A stretch of 33,496 bases of DNA from Rhodococcus sp. ARC_M6 (GTDB taxonomy: Bacteria > Actinomycetota > Actinomycetes > Mycobacteriales > Mycobacteriaceae), in assembly GCF_022810305.1 (NCBI RefSeq), contig NZ_JALGQH010000046.1, positions 1-33,496 of the forward strand, written 5' to 3'. How positions within the stretch are numbered: position 1 is the stretch's first letter; each line of letters starts with the position of its first letter. The notes beneath the pieces are model-generated. The model was not told where the DNA came from. It made no database searches and saw nothing but the letters and a program-made list of their open reading frames with translations. Shown piece by piece: positions 1 through 7,815 of the stretch. The position numbers and the translations under genes were made by a program.

Positions 1-127
1 GGAGGTTCGGAGGCGGACTCGGTTGTTGCAGCGGTTGATGCGGGTGCGGGCGAGGGTGTCGGGACGTCAGTATGTGGTTCGTCCGAGGAGGCCGGTGGAT
101 TACGGGGATGATCCACCACCGTTCTGA
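1..127 (+). CDS. C-terminal end of a probable DUF222/HNH-endonuclease-type protein (partial)
   Basis: The frame beginning at base 2 is open to a TGA at 125-127 and gives 41 residues. They are very Arg-rich at first and end in a proline cluster, VDYGDDPPPF. Basic tails ending this way are what I recall from the DUF222 (13E12-type) HNH-endonuclease proteins that occur in many copies in Rhodococcus and Mycobacterium. No catalytic motif lies inside the window, so the family is an inference from the tail only. The gene runs tail-to-tail into the hydrolase on the other strand and overlaps it by 28 bases (100-127). Confidence 0.4.
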   Translation, partial: EVRRRTRLLQRLMRVRARVSGRQYVVRPRRPVDYGDDPPPF

Positions 128-948
128 GTGCTGTGTCCGTTGGTCGGGCTCAGGCCTTGGCGGTCCAACCAGGCCAAGCTGTAGTTCGCGATCTCGCGCC
201 ACCCGTGGTCGATGGTAAGTGAATGCCCACGGTCGTCAAAGATCTTGTACTCGTTGACTGTTGGTGCGTTGTGGTACATCTTGAACGAACTGTCGGAGCT
301 GGCTTTCGGGACCGTTCGATCTTTTCCGCCGCCGATCATCAGCAGTGGGCCGCGGTCTGCATTGAAGTCGACTTTTGCAGGGCTGTGGGGAGAGAAGTTG
401 GCGAGAGCAGCTTCGAAAAGTGGTCGACCAGGCGCCGGAATGACGTATCTCTCGTACAGTGCGTCGGATTCATCTTTAGTGATCGCGCTTGCGAAGGACT
501 TGTGAAAGGACTTCTTGGTGTGGGAATACGCCTTCCGATAGTTGGTGGGATTGGACAGGACCGGGAGCACACTGCCGAGTTGCACGAGCGGCAATTTCAG
601 GACGCCTTTGGCTTGTGCGGGGTCGATAGCTACTGCGGCAGAAGCCAACTTCTGTCCCAGAAGTTTTTGGGCGATCAGTCCGCCGAAGGAATGACCGACC
701 ACGATAGGCGGTGCATCAAGGTCGGCAATCACCCGCGCGTAATGGTCGGTGATTTCGTCGATCCCGTGATCGGCAATGTCCTCAGGATGTTCGCGGGACT
801 CGCCGACGGTAGACGCGTCTCCGGGCCAGCCGGGTGCCATCGTGGCGTAGCCGAGTTCGTTGAAAGCCTGCGCCCACCGTTCCCACGTGCTCGGGTGCAT
901 CCACAATCCATGAATGAAAAGAACCGTCGGCTTGGCGGTGGTGGACAT
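100..948 (-). CDS. alpha/beta hydrolase
   Basis: This is a 282-residue serine hydrolase of the alpha/beta fold. It has an oxyanion-type HGLW near residues 13-16, a nucleophile elbow GHSFGG at residues 85-90 (Ser87), a late acid in GGGKDRTVP and a catalytic His in DRGHSLTID near the C-terminus, so the triad is complete. There is no signal peptide, so it should be cytoplasmic. I chose the ATG at 948 because an AGGAG lies 5-6 bases upstream (complement of 954-958); an in-frame extension to 1008 exists but has no comparable ribosome site. The substrate cannot be told; lipase/esterase, haloperoxidase-like or epoxide-hydrolase-like activities are all possible. It is divergent from the membrane-protein gene at 1037. 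Confidence 0.85.
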   Translation of the reverse strand: MSTTAKPTVLFIHGLWMHPSTWERWAQAFNELGYATMAPGWPGDASTVGESREHPEDIADHGIDEITDHYARVIADLDAPPIVVGHSFGGLIAQKLLGQKLASAAVAIDPAQAKGVLKLPLVQLGSVLPVLSNPTNYRKAYSHTKKSFHKSFASAITKDESDALYERYVIPAPGRPLFEAALANFSPHSPAKVDFNADRGPLLMIGGGKDRTVPKASSDSSFKMYHNAPTVNEYKIFDDRGHSLTIDHGWREIANYSLAWLDRQGLSPTNGHSTQNGGGSSP

Positions 949-1036
949 GGGCTCTCCTGTGATCGATCGGGCCTGACCGGTAGGGATACCCGCATTCGTC
1001 TGACTCATTCATTTCGTAACTGGCAAGATTGCTGTC

Positions 1037-1540
1037 ATGTTCAGAACCTCCAATCAGCGATCCATGGCCGTATGGTCCGCGGCTTTTGTTCTCTCCCAAG
1101 CCAATATCGTCAGACTTCTCGGTCCGGCCGCTCCGCGGGTTCTGGAAGTGCAGACGGCATTCTCGGCTCGTCGATACCGCGAGGTTCTGGCAAAGATGGA
1201 CGACGCCGAGACCACACGTTTCCGTAGCCACTACTTTCCGGACTTTATGCATCCGGCGATCTACGCAATGACATTACGTGCGGGTGCACAGCGACTGGGG
1301 GAGCATGTGCCGCTGTCACCGGCAATGCAGAAAGCTCTGGCAGTGGCACCCGTGCTTTCTGCTGCCGGTGACTACATCGAGAACGTTGTCGGATTGCACC
1401 TTCTTGATCACCGCGATCACATCACCGATGGGGCGGTGAGAGTTACCTCGGCTGTCAGCATCGCAAAATGGGGGCTGGCGCTGGGAACTCTGGGATACCT
1501 GTCGCAGGGCTTTGTCAGAGTATGGGCATCGAGACTGTAA
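1037..1540 (+). CDS. small membrane protein of unknown function
   Basis: A 167-residue protein that I do not recognise. Hydrophobic stretches at about residues 10-28, 85-100 and 140-158 suggest two or three membrane passes, and the middle is polar and rich in His, Tyr and Arg. The start at 1037 has only a weak ribosome site. Its stop at 1538-1540 lies 9 bases before the next gene's ATG at 1550, so the two are probably cotranscribed. No signal peptide cleavage site or catalytic motif is apparent. Confidence 0.6.
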   Translation: MFRTSNQRSMAVWSAAFVLSQANIVRLLGPAAPRVLEVQTAFSARRYREVLAKMDDAETTRFRSHYFPDFMHPAIYAMTLRAGAQRLGEHVPLSPAMQKALAVAPVLSAAGDYIENVVGLHLLDHRDHITDGAVRVTSAVSIAKWGLALGTLGYLSQGFVRVWASRL

Positions 1541-1549
1541 GGAGTGACG

Positions 1550-2122
1550 ATGGCAGTAGAACTGGGCACCGAATACTTTGCCGATGGCGAGGAGTTTCGC
1601 CGCTGGCTGTCGCAAAATCATGAGTCTGTACCAGGGGTGTGGCTGAAAATGGCCAAGAAGACCTCACCTCATTCGTCGATCGACTACGACCAAGCCCTCG
1701 ATGTCGCTCTGTGCTTCGGTTGGATCGACAGTCAATCCAAGCGAGTCGACGACAACTTTTTCGTTCAGAAGTTCTCCCCGCGTACGACGCGTAGTCCGTG
1801 GTCCAAACGCAACGTGGAGATCGTCGGGAGACTGGCTGATGCGGGTCTGTTGGAACCGGCCGGCATTGCCGCGATCGAGAAGGCCAAGGCCGACGGTCGA
1901 TGGGAAAAGGCTTACGCAGGATCGGCAAAAGCCGAGGTGCCGCAGGATTTCCTCGACGCGCTCGCCTTGAATCCTCAGGCGCAGGCGTTCTACGAGACTC
2001 TGAATTCCACGAACCGGTTCACAATCTTCTACCGGTTGCAGGAGGCCAAGCGGCCGGAGACCAGAGCGCGCCGGATCACAAACTTCATCAGCCAACTCGC
2101 GGAGGGCAAGAAGTTTCATTGA
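1550..2122 (+). CDS. YdeI/OmpD-associated family protein
   Basis: A 190-residue soluble protein of the YdeI/OmpD-associated (bacteriocin-protection-like) family. Typical features are the N-terminal part EFRRWLSQNHESVPGVWLK, the central CFGWIDSQSKR followed by the basic FSPRTTRSPWSKRN, and an Arg-rich C-terminal helix ending in ARRITNFISQLAEGKK. The biochemical role of the family is not firmly known. The ATG at 1550 is preceded by AAGGAG six bases upstream, and this site overlaps the stop of the membrane-protein gene. An in-frame GTG at 1544 overlaps that ribosome site and is unlikely to be used. Confidence 0.85.
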   Translation: MAVELGTEYFADGEEFRRWLSQNHESVPGVWLKMAKKTSPHSSIDYDQALDVALCFGWIDSQSKRVDDNFFVQKFSPRTTRSPWSKRNVEIVGRLADAGLLEPAGIAAIEKAKADGRWEKAYAGSAKAEVPQDFLDALALNPQAQAFYETLNSTNRFTIFYRLQEAKRPETRARRITNFISQLAEGKKFH

Positions 2123-2136
2123 ATGCGACTGACACA

Positions 2137-3045
2137 ATGGGCATCGTGATCGAAGCCATGACTTGCTCAGCGCTCTCCGCCGTCGACGAACCGTTGGAAG
2201 GTACAGCCGCGGAGGTGCGCGGTTGGGTGTGCCTCGAGTTCACCGCCGCGTGGGGCCGTGACGTTCTCGACGGCACCGCGTTGGGTGAGGAACTTGCCGC
2301 GGAGTTGAGCCGTCGGGCTGATGCCGCAGATGTACGCATCATGTTCATCAGACATCCGGGTCGTAGTGAGCCGCTGACTTCCGGCCACACGGTGTTGCTA
2401 GCTCGAACTCACCCCGAGGATTCCTGGTGTGAGCGCCTGAAGATCGATACACCTGTCGATCTCCTCGATATCGACTTTGCAGTGCTCGGCGGGCCGGCTC
2501 CCGGTCTGGGCGACCGCGTCGAGGAACCCATGGTTCTGGTGTGTGCACACGGTAAGCGCGATCAATGCTGCGCAGTTTTCGGTAGACCCGTTGCAGCAGA
2601 GCTGGTTCGGTCATTCGGTGAGCATGTGTGGGAATGTTCGCACACCGGTGGGCACCGGTTTGCGCCGTCCATGATCCTGCTGCCCAGCGGCTATACCTAC
2701 GGCAGACTGTCCGAAGCTGACAGCCTCGAAGCCGTCGAGTCAGCAATGAGTGGCAGCGTCTACCTCCCGGGATTGCGTGGTCGAAGTACCTGGACTCCGC
2801 AGGGTCAGGTGTCGGAAATTGCTGTGCGGCAGCACATCAACTGCGGTGTTGACGATCTCACCGTGGTTGATCTGGGCGAGGGGGTTTCGCTCGTCGAGCA
2901 TGTAGACAGTCGGCGATGGGAAGTGGAGACCGAGACTTCGGAGTTGCCTCCGCGTTCGCCGAGTTGCGGGGCAGTGTCCAAACCTGTTCGGCCCGTTACC
3001 ACTAAGTCTGTTCGTGAACTGGGTTCCGGATTGTTGCTTAGCTAG
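2137..3045 (+). CDS. sucrase/ferredoxin-like (Apd1-type) thioredoxin-fold [2Fe-2S] protein
   Basis: A 302-residue protein of the Suc_Fer-like family, whose members carry a [2Fe-2S] cluster in a thioredoxin-like ferredoxin fold. The cluster motif is visible: Cys136 and Cys145 flank AHGKRDQC (a further Cys144 is adjacent), and His169 and His173 form an HTGGH motif. A Cys pair nine residues apart plus HxxxH matches the bis-histidinyl, non-Rieske cluster known from yeast Apd1. A role in electron transfer or redox sensing is inferred. The start is uncertain: ATG at 2137 gives the first in-frame Met after the upstream gene, ATG at 2158 is an alternative, and neither has a strong ribosome site. It lies 14 bases after the YdeI-like gene and overlaps the convergent PLDc_N gene by 8 bases. 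Confidence 0.82.
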   Translation: MGIVIEAMTCSALSAVDEPLEGTAAEVRGWVCLEFTAAWGRDVLDGTALGEELAAELSRRADAADVRIMFIRHPGRSEPLTSGHTVLLARTHPEDSWCERLKIDTPVDLLDIDFAVLGGPAPGLGDRVEEPMVLVCAHGKRDQCCAVFGRPVAAELVRSFGEHVWECSHTGGHRFAPSMILLPSGYTYGRLSEADSLEAVESAMSGSVYLPGLRGRSTWTPQGQVSEIAVRQHINCGVDDLTVVDLGEGVSLVEHVDSRRWEVETETSELPPRSPSCGAVSKPVRPVTTKSVRELGSGLLLS

Positions 3046-3262
3046 ATCGGCCCGGACGGTTGCCGAGGAAGAACCAGGCGGTCGCTCCGACGATCGGAAG
3101 CAGGGCAATGATTGCGCACCAGCCGATCTTCGATTCCCACGGATGCGTGGACCGGAGAACCGACAAAAGCGCGGTGGCAGTGAGTGCGAACCACAGGATC
3201 GCGGAAATTCCCCAGGCGATGTCGTAGCCGATGGGAACCGTCGGGTTCAGGTTGTCGTCCAT
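3038..3262 (-). CDS. PLDc_N domain membrane protein
   Basis: A 74-residue membrane peptide with two hydrophobic helices, about residues 12-35 and 47-66, ending in a short basic tail (GNRPGRSS). The pattern of a first helix, a charged loop with HPWESKIGW, then a helix ending FFLGNRP matches the phospholipase D-nuclease N-terminal (PLDc_N) domain found alone in many actinobacteria. The function of the stand-alone domain is unknown. It begins 14 bases after the end of the SDR gene on the same strand and is probably in that operon. Its 3' end overlaps the convergent Suc_Fer-like gene by 8 bases. Confidence 0.8.
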   Translation of the reverse strand: MDDNLNPTVPIGYDIAWGISAILWFALTATALLSVLRSTHPWESKIGWCAIIALLPIVGATAWFFLGNRPGRSS

Positions 3263-3276
3263 AGTCGAACGCTACT

Positions 3277-5258
3277 TCACCAATGAGTTCCGGGGACAAG
3301 ACGCGCAGCGCGTCGCCCCAGCTTGCGTAATCGTGAGCGAGAGTGATGGCTGGGTGCAGGTGCCGCCGGCGGTGTTTCGTCCGACTGGCCCTTCGATGCC
3401 GGCGAGTCCGGGAATGCTCGGTACATCTGATGAAGGATCCGGTCTTTGGTGCGAGGTGCAAACATCGTGCCCAGATCACCCAAGGTTCCCAGTGGAACAT
3501 CGATGCGCTTTGGTCGCTCGATCAGTGCACGGATCACCATGGCGGCGGCTTTTTCCGCGCTGGTGACCGGGCCGCTGTTGGAAGCCCCGGACGGTGCGAT
3601 CATCGGGGTTTCGACCAACGGCATGTGAATTGTGGTGAAAGTGATTCCGTCCGTCAGTGTTTCGGACGCGACAACATCCGAGAATGCATCGAGGGCGGCT
3701 TTGCTGGCCACGTATGCCGAAAATCGGGGTGACGCAGCTTGTACGCCGGCGCTGCTGATGTTCACGATGTGGCCGAAGCGTCGCGCACGCATGGTCGGTA
3801 GGAGCGCCAATACCAATCGGACAGCGCCGAAGTAGTTGACGGCCATTGTCCGCTCGTAATCGTGGAAACGGTCGGTGGAGCGGTAGACGCTGCGCCTGAT
3901 GGATCGGCCGGCATTGTTGACCAGCATGTCCACGTGATCATGTTCGGCGAGAATACTTTTCATTGTGCGATCTACGGCTTCCTCGTCCGTGATGTCACAC
4001 GGGTAGCCGTAGGCCGTGCCGCCGGCCGCACGGATTTCTCCGACTACGGTATCGAGTTCGTCTGCGCGCCGGGCGATCAGGAGCACCGTGGCACCTTTAG
4101 TTGCAGCAGCGATGGCCGACGCTCGGCCGATCCCTGACGAGCCGCCGGTGATCAGGACGATCCGGCCAACGAGGGGGCCGTTCGGGTGCGTGTGACGCGC
4201 CCGATTCGGGTCGAGATTCTCCTGCCAATATCGCCACAGAACTGTTGCATAGGAGCCGAACTCGGGAACCGAAAGGCCAGTTCCCGCCAGTGCTTCGACC
4301 GTTCTCTCTGAGGTGAAAGTTGTGGCCATCGTCAGATTGTCGAGCAATGCCGCGGGCAGACCCAGTCGGTCGAGAACTGCCTTGCGCGCGGATTCCGCTG
4401 AAGCAAAGGGGAGTCCCGAGACAAAGGGTTTGGCAATGGCGCCAGGCAGACTCAGGGAAGGGCGCGGGGCGCCGGCAGCTTTGGCAAGTCCCGCATAGAT
4501 TTCACGAACCGGTTGAGGCTTCGGATTGATCAGATGAAAAGCTTCGCCGTCACGGCCGGCAAGATGCATCAACTCGACCAGGGCGGCGGCAACATAGTCG
4601 ACCGGCACCACGTTGGTGGACCCTAGATCGGGAATCGGAACCGGCAGCGCTGCCGGTAGTTTCGCGAGCAACGCCAATCCGGGAAACAGGAAGTACGGAC
4701 CGTCGATCTTATCCATTTCCCCGGTGACGGAATTTCCGACCACAGCAGACGGACGATAGACGCGCCAGGTGAGACCGCCGCGCTCCCGAACCAGCCTTTC
4801 GGCTTCGAACTTGGTGCGATGGTAGGGCGTCGGAAAGGCTTGGCCGCAGTCGAAGTCGGTTTCGTCGAACGTTCCGGGATAACTGCCGGAAACCGCGACC
4901 GACGACACGTGATGGAGGGTTGCGTCGAGTTGGACGGCGAGGTCGATCACTGATCGTGTGCCTTCGACATTGGTGGCGGCTTGTTCGTCGCCGGCTCGTA
5001 GGTCGTAGACGGCGCCAAGGTGGAGGATGTGATCGGCGGACGGCGGTGAGTCGACGCCCAATCCGGGTGCGGTCAGATCGCCGATCATCGGATGTACCCG
5101 ATCATGGCCGACGACATCAGACATCTGCGCCGCAAGTTTGGCCACGGAACCGGCTCTGACCAGCACATGTATCTGGGCAGTTGCATCACGCTCGAGAAGG
5201 AGTGGTAACACCGCTCGACCGAGGAATCGGTACCGCCCGTGACGATGTATGTGGCCAT
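3277..5258 (-). CDS. two-domain SDR oxidoreductase (acyl-CoA-reductase-like), 5' end frameshifted
   Basis: The protein joins an N-terminal extended SDR domain (NAD-binding/male-sterility type, with YHRTK as the Y-x3-K pair) to a C-terminal classical SDR domain (TGGSSGIG cofactor loop, NISS and YVASK catalytic elements). This fusion resembles mycobacterial AcrA1-type fatty acyl-CoA reductases of about 650 residues, so reduction of a long-chain acyl or lipid substrate is plausible. An uninterrupted frame exists only from 5211 down. Upstream, an ATG at 5258 starts MATYIVTGGT, the Rossmann strand, but the next codons run out of frame. Adding one base near 5228 restores the glycine-rich motif TGGTGFLGRAVLPLLLERD and gives 660 residues. 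The gene is therefore drawn from 5258 with one missing base; this may be a sequence error or a true mutation. Confidence 0.8.
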
Positions 5259-5294
5259 AGCCGATTAACTTACTCCAAAGTAAGTTAATCGGCT
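5259..5294. promoter_or_regulatory. perfect inverted repeat (16-bp arms, 4-base loop) abutting the SDR start codon
   Basis: The left arm AGCCGATTAACTTACT (5259-5274) and the right arm AGTAAGTTAATCGGCT (5279-5294) are exact reverse complements separated by CCAA. The element lies in the 50-base gap between the MMPL stop and the SDR ATG and touches that ATG. It is AT-rich with no T-run on either side, so it does not look like an intrinsic terminator. The TTACT-N4-AGTAA core is the kind of palindrome bound by TetR-family repressors. On the transcript it would also fold so that the GGAG at the loop edge is partly occluded. Operator function is inferred. Confidence 0.6.
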
Positions 5295-5308
5295 AGAGCG
5301 AAGCACGA

Positions 5309-7429
5309 TCAGTGACCGATACCGACTTTTGCGTGAATTTTCTTCATCCACACCGGTGCCCACCAGTTGGCATCGCCCATGAGTTTCACCAGGGATGGCA
5401 CCAACAACATTCGGATGATGGTCGCGTCGACGATCAACGCCACGATCATTCCGACGCCGAGGAACTTCATCACGCCCAGTCCGGACATCGCGAAAGCACC
5501 TGTCACAACGATGAGAAGTAGTGCGGCGGCAGTCACGATCCGGCCCGTTCGCTCGGTGCCGAACTTGACTGCCTCCTCTGTCGTCGCGCCGGCGTTCTTG
5601 GCTTCGACCATGCGGGACATGAGGAAAACTTCGTAGTCCGTGGACAATCCGAAAACGACGGCCAGGATCAATACGACGAAGGTAGCTTCGAGAGGGGTTT
5701 GGCTGACCCCGAGCAATTCGACGCCGTGCCCGTCCTGGAACACGAACGTGAGTACACCGAAGGTGGTGGCCAAACTCAAAGCCGCCATGAGGACCGCCTT
5801 GATCGGCAACACCACTGATCCGAATGCCAGGAACAACAGGACCAGGGTTGAACCGACCATGATCAACATCATGACCGGCAACCAGTGCAGGACAGCATTA
5901 TTGCCGTCGTCGACCATGGCTTGACCGCCGCCCACCAACAGCTCGGCGCCGTCCGGTGCGGGGATCGCCCGCAGGTCTGTGACAGCGCTGCTTTGAGACT
6001 GCGACGTGGAACCATCGCTGTAGAACGCCTGGACTGCGATCAACTTGTTCGTGGTCGCGACGACGGTTACCTGCCCGATACCCTCGATCTGGCCCGCAGC
6101 TTCGGCGATCGTGGCGCCTTCTGCTGGGGTAAGCACGGTGTCGCCCTGCGCTTGCAGGATCAGTGTCGCGCCGTTGCCGGTTTGCGGAAAATCGTTGACC
6201 AAGGTCTCCATGGCGACGCGGGCTGGATCGTCGGCAGGAAGTGCGGTGAACGAGAGTTCGCCCAACCGCGCGCCCAGTAGCGGCGATGCCAGAACAAGCA
6301 GGACGGTGACGATTGTGACTGACACGGCCACTGGGCGTTTCATCACCTGGGTGACGACGCGTCCCCAGAACTTGCGCGAACGTTCTTCTCCGCGTTGGGC
6401 TGCGCCCTTGCGCCAGGTCCACGAATTGATGCGGTGGCCCAGAATGGCAAGCAGCGCAGGCACTGCGGTCAATGACAGGACAGCGGCGCTCAGGACCGCG
6501 GCGATGGCCCCGAATCCCAGTGAACGAATCACGGATTGGGGGAACACCAGCATGCCGCTGAACGCGCAGATGAGAAGTAGACCCGAGAACATGACGGTAC
6601 GGCCCGCAGTCAGAACGGTGCGGGTTGCCGCTGCGCCGGGTTCGGACCCGGATTCGAGTTCTTCACGGAACCTGCCGACAACAAACAGGCCGTAGTCGAT
6701 GGCCAGTCCCAGTCCGAGGAGCGATGCCACGTTGATGGAGAACGAACTGACATCGGTGAAGTAGGTCAGAATCCGAAGAACCGCCAAGGCGCTCATCACG
6801 CTCAGGACGCCGACAAAAACCGGTACGGCCGCAGCGATGACGCCGCCGAAGATGAAGACCAGCAACACCAGGGTGATCGGGATGGCGATGGCCTCCGCGA
6901 CAACCAGATCCTTCTCCAGCGTGTTGTTGAAGGCGACACCGACCACGGTATTGCCGGCGAATTGTGTTTGCGCACCTTCAACTTCGAGTGTGGGAAGGAG
7001 ATCGGTGAAGGTTGCCGACGTGATGCCCGAGTCCGGTGCCAACGTGATGGCGACGGCACCCATCGTCCCGTCGTGGGACACCAGGTTCGGACGTGTTGCG
7101 GCGTCGGCAGTCCAGTACGACTTCACTGACGCTGTCGATACTTCCGTCTTGAACTCGTCGACGGCGGCGGTCACCGCAGGGCCGATGTCGTCGAGGCTCC
7201 GGCCGTCGGTCGGTGTGTAGATCGCGATGATGTCGGGGGTTTGGGGTCCGAGATTCGCCTCGATGATGTCCGCGACTTTTGCGGAGTCGCTTCCCGGATC
7301 GATGAACCCGCCCTGACTGAGTTTGCCGAACACTCCGAGGCCCCACACACCGCTGATGAGCACGATGAGGATCGCGAGCGAGAGCACCCACCATTTTCGG
7401 TAGACGACGGTATGGGCCCAACGTGTCAT
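5309..7429 (-). CDS. MMPL/RND-family transporter
   Basis: A 706-residue membrane exporter of the MMPL (RND superfamily) type. It has one N-terminal helix (about residues 15-37), a periplasmic loop domain, a block of five helices, a second single helix and loop domain, and a final block of helices. The repeated membrane-block motifs GLGLAIDYGLFVVGRFREE and FGLSTDYEVFLMSRM carry the Asp/Tyr residues expected for proton coupling. The family exports lipids, siderophores or drugs; the cargo here is unknown, though the downstream SDR reductase suggests a lipid. I chose the ATG at 7429 because GGAG lies 6 bases upstream; the longer frame to 7681 has no membrane-protein character and crosses the divergent riboswitch. 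Confidence 0.92.
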   Translation of the reverse strand: MTRWAHTVVYRKWWVLSLAILIVLISGVWGLGVFGKLSQGGFIDPGSDSAKVADIIEANLGPQTPDIIAIYTPTDGRSLDDIGPAVTAAVDEFKTEVSTASVKSYWTADAATRPNLVSHDGTMGAVAITLAPDSGITSATFTDLLPTLEVEGAQTQFAGNTVVGVAFNNTLEKDLVVAEAIAIPITLVLLVFIFGGVIAAAVPVFVGVLSVMSALAVLRILTYFTDVSSFSINVASLLGLGLAIDYGLFVVGRFREELESGSEPGAAATRTVLTAGRTVMFSGLLLICAFSGMLVFPQSVIRSLGFGAIAAVLSAAVLSLTAVPALLAILGHRINSWTWRKGAAQRGEERSRKFWGRVVTQVMKRPVAVSVTIVTVLLVLASPLLGARLGELSFTALPADDPARVAMETLVNDFPQTGNGATLILQAQGDTVLTPAEGATIAEAAGQIEGIGQVTVVATTNKLIAVQAFYSDGSTSQSQSSAVTDLRAIPAPDGAELLVGGGQAMVDDGNNAVLHWLPVMMLIMVGSTLVLLFLAFGSVVLPIKAVLMAALSLATTFGVLTFVFQDGHGVELLGVSQTPLEATFVVLILAVVFGLSTDYEVFLMSRMVEAKNAGATTEEAVKFGTERTGRIVTAAALLLIVVTGAFAMSGLGVMKFLGVGMIVALIVDATIIRMLLVPSLVKLMGDANWWAPVWMKKIHAKVGIGH

Positions 7430-7532
7430 TTCAACTCCGGAACTTACCTTTTTCGGACATGGCCGTACCGACTGTAATGGTCCGGAATCCTGTTGCCTCG
7501 GGTTTCGTCGACATGAGCCTTCCCGGATCCGC

Positions 7533-7562
7533 GTGACCCGGTTCGGACGCATCGTGCATACT
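7533..7562 (+). promoter_or_regulatory. possible promoter of the corrinoid-uptake operon
   Basis: GTGACC at 7533-7538 and CATACT at 7557-7562 are separated by 18 bases and resemble -35 and -10 elements. Transcription would begin near 7569, immediately before the conserved riboswitch core. This is a reading by eye and other placements are possible. Confidence 0.3.
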
Positions 7563-7564
7563 GC

Positions 7565-7690
7565 TGTGAAGCACTTGTAAGCCACACGAGTGGGGGAAGC
7601 CGGTCCAAATCCGGCACTGACCCGCAACGGTAGGTCGAAAGTCTCGGTAGTCACCGAGCGTCGACGAGTCCGATTACCCACCGTGCGGTG
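7565..7690 (+). ncRNA. cobalamin (adenosylcobalamin-type) riboswitch
   Basis: The region shows the conserved core of the B12 riboswitch. A GGGGAA at 7592-7597 leads into a hairpin of GCCGG (7599-7603) and CCGGC (7611-7615). Then comes CTGACCCGCAACGGTA (7617-7632), a helix CTCGGT/ACCGAG (7643-7648 with 7653-7658) and a B12-box-like CGAGTCCGATTACCCACC (7665-7682), in its actinobacterial form. The order and spacing agree with the class, although the exact ends of the outer P1 helix are not clear. It lies upstream of the ABC importer genes on the same strand, where ligand binding normally lowers expression. About 125 bases between it and the first GTG would hold the expression platform, including a short CCGCG/CGCGG hairpin near 7746-7761. 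Confidence 0.9.
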
Positions 7691-7815
7691 TGCGACATCC
7701 CATTCGTCGTGGTCTACGAAACGGAAGTCCAGCAGGAGTTCTGGCCCGCGGATCCACGCGGGGAAGAGTTCGCTGTCGGATTCTCATTCGTGGCTCTGAG
7801 CCCTTACGAGGTCCC

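Noticed and set aside
223..1227. A 334-codon plus-strand open frame opposite the alpha/beta hydrolase
   Set aside because: The minus strand has an intact hydrolase with a full triad and a good ribosome site; the plus frame has neither.
5259..5294. Reading the palindrome as an intrinsic terminator of the MMPL gene
   Set aside because: The stem is AT-rich, there is no T-run on either strand, and it directly abuts a start codon. A regulatory role fits better, though readthrough control is not excluded.
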